Assembly: GCA_041504365.1 (NCBI GenBank)
Contig: CP167917.1
Coordinates: 682,001-746,000, forward strand
Source: Dryocola sp. LX212
Lineage (GTDB): Bacteria; Pseudomonadota; Gammaproteobacteria; Enterobacterales; Enterobacteriaceae
Length of the DNA: 64,000 bases
Reading direction: 5' to 3'
A program made the translations under genes and the position numbers. Shown in pieces: positions 63,039-64,000 of this stretch. The notes under the pieces were generated by a model that did no database searches, was not told the DNA's origin, and was given only the letters and a program-made list of their open reading frames with translations. The number at the start of each line of letters is the position of its first letter. The stretch's first letter is position 1.

Positions 63039-64000
63039 ATGATCAAGGCGACGGACAGAAAACTGGTAGTAGGACTGGAGATCGGGACCGCGAAGGTCGC
63101 CGCTTTAGTAGGGGAAGTTCTGCCCGACGGTATGGTCAATATTATCGGTGTGGGTAGCTGTCCATCCCGTGGTATGGACAAAGGTGGCGTAAACGATCTT
63201 GAATCGGTCGTAAAATGCGTGCAGCGCGCGATTGACCAGGCAGAACTGATGGCGGACTGCCAGATTTCTTCGGTCTATCTGGCGCTGTCAGGCAAACATA
63301 TCAGCTGTCAGAACGAAATTGGTATGGTGCCTATCTCTGAAGAAGAGGTGACGCAGGAAGACGTTGAAAACGTCGTTCATACCGCAAAATCGGTGCGCGT
63401 TCGTGACGAACATCGCGTTCTGCATGTTATCCCGCAGGAATACGCTATCGATTATCAAGAAGGGATCAAAAATCCGGTAGGGTTATCTGGTGTGCGCATG
63501 CAGGCCAAAGTGCATTTGATCACCTGCCATAACGACATGGCAAAAAACATTGTTAAAGCCGTTGAACGTTGTGGTCTTAAAGTTGACCAACTCATTTTCG
63601 CCGGACTGGCAGCGAGCTATGCCGTATTAACGGAAGACGAACGTGAATTAGGCGTCTGCGTAGTTGATATCGGTGGTGGTACAATGGATATCGCGGTTTA
63701 CACTGGCGGCGCGCTGCGCCATACCAAAGTTATCCCTTATGCAGGAAACGTGGTGACCAGTGATATCGCTTATGCCTTCGGTACACCGCCAAGCGATGCC
63801 GAAGCCATTAAAGTCCGCCACGGTTGTGCGCTGGGGTCGATTGTTGGTAAAGACGAGAACGTTGAGGTGCCAAGCGTGGGTGGGCGCCCCCCTCGCAGCC
63901 TGCAGCGTCAGACGCTTGCTGAAGTCATTGAGCCGCGCTATACCGAGCTGTTAAACCTGGTCAATGAAGAGATATTGCAGTTACAAGAACAGCTTCGCCA
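63039..64000 (+). CDS. ftsA: Cell division protein FtsA (partial, cut by window end)
   Basis: Frame open from ATG 63039 to the end of the window, giving the first 320 of about 420 residues. Actin-like ATPase: phosphate-1 motif GLEIGTAKVAALVGE near 12-26, the 1C domain (about 84-162, with SGKHISCQNEIGMVPIS), and phosphate-2 motif VVDIGGGTMDIAVYTGG near 208-224. Anchors FtsZ to the membrane by a C-terminal amphipathic helix that lies outside the window. Near identical to E. coli FtsA. Confidence 0.98.
   Translation, partial: MIKATDRKLVVGLEIGTAKVAALVGEVLPDGMVNIIGVGSCPSRGMDKGGVNDLESVVKCVQRAIDQAELMADCQISSVYLALSGKHISCQNEIGMVPISEEEVTQEDVENVVHTAKSVRVRDEHRVLHVIPQEYAIDYQEGIKNPVGLSGVRMQAKVHLITCHNDMAKNIVKAVERCGLKVDQLIFAGLAASYAVLTEDERELGVCVVDIGGGTMDIAVYTGGALRHTKVIPYAGNVVTSDIAYAFGTPPSDAEAIKVRHGCALGSIVGKDENVEVPSVGGRPPRSLQRQTLAEVIEPRYTELLNLVNEEILQLQEQLR

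Overview
The window is 64 kb of a Gram-negative enterobacterial chromosome. The core gene order (carB, then kefFC-folA, apaH to lptD, djlA, rluA-rapA, polB, araDAB/araC, yabI, thiBPQ, sgrR/sgrST, setA, leuDCBA, leuO, ilvIH, cra, then the mra/dcw cell-division cluster) is that of the E. coli/Salmonella/Enterobacter group. Most proteins can be aligned by eye over their whole length with the E. coli proteins. Between carB and kefF, E. coli carries the cai/fix genes, but here there is an accessory island, so the closest relatives are probably Enterobacter-like genera. I assign the family with confidence but not the genus.

Region 1 (1-570) is the end of carB. Region 2 (about 571-7530) is a lower-GC accessory island. 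It holds two tandem polymorphic toxin modules. Each is a large protein with an N-terminal PAAR-like domain (the type VI secretion spike-tip fold), a nearly identical 900-bp pyocin-S-like core, and a different C-terminal toxin domain. The first toxin domain is of uncertain, possibly BECR-type, nuclease fold and is followed by two tandem small CPCC cysteine-rich proteins. The second is a clear colicin-E3-type 16S rRNA nuclease with all catalytic residues, followed by a translationally coupled putative immunity protein. Both modules end in the same hairpin-containing repeat. The island also holds a full-length 1258-bp IS3 copy without target duplication, a relic of an IS3 left end, and a decayed IS3-family transposase fragment.

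Region 3 (7537-18747) carries a YgdI/YgdR-type lipoprotein, kefF-kefC, folA with its promoter and terminator, the lptD-surA-pdxA-rsmA-apaG-apaH operon on the minus strand, and djlA. Region 4 (18793-29300) carries rluA-rapA, polB with a LexA box, and araBAD with a complete set of araI, CRP, araO1 and araO2 sites in the E. coli arrangement. Region 5 (29301-37775) holds araC, yabI, thiBPQ behind a TPP riboswitch, sgrR, the dual-function SgrS RNA/SgrT peptide, and setA.

Region 6 (37820-48089) is branched-chain amino-acid biosynthesis and control: leuABCD with its leucine-codon leader peptide and attenuator, leuO behind a long AT-rich region, ilvIH, and the global regulator cra. Region 7 (48568-64000) is the mra/dcw cluster with its promoter and MraZ operator: mraZ-rsmH-ftsL-ftsI-murE-murF-mraY-murD-ftsW-murG-murC-ddlB-ftsQ-ftsA (ftsA cut by the window end). 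Its genes overlap or nearly touch except for one 74-nt gap before murC.

The core is conventional. The unusual material is in the carB-kefF island.
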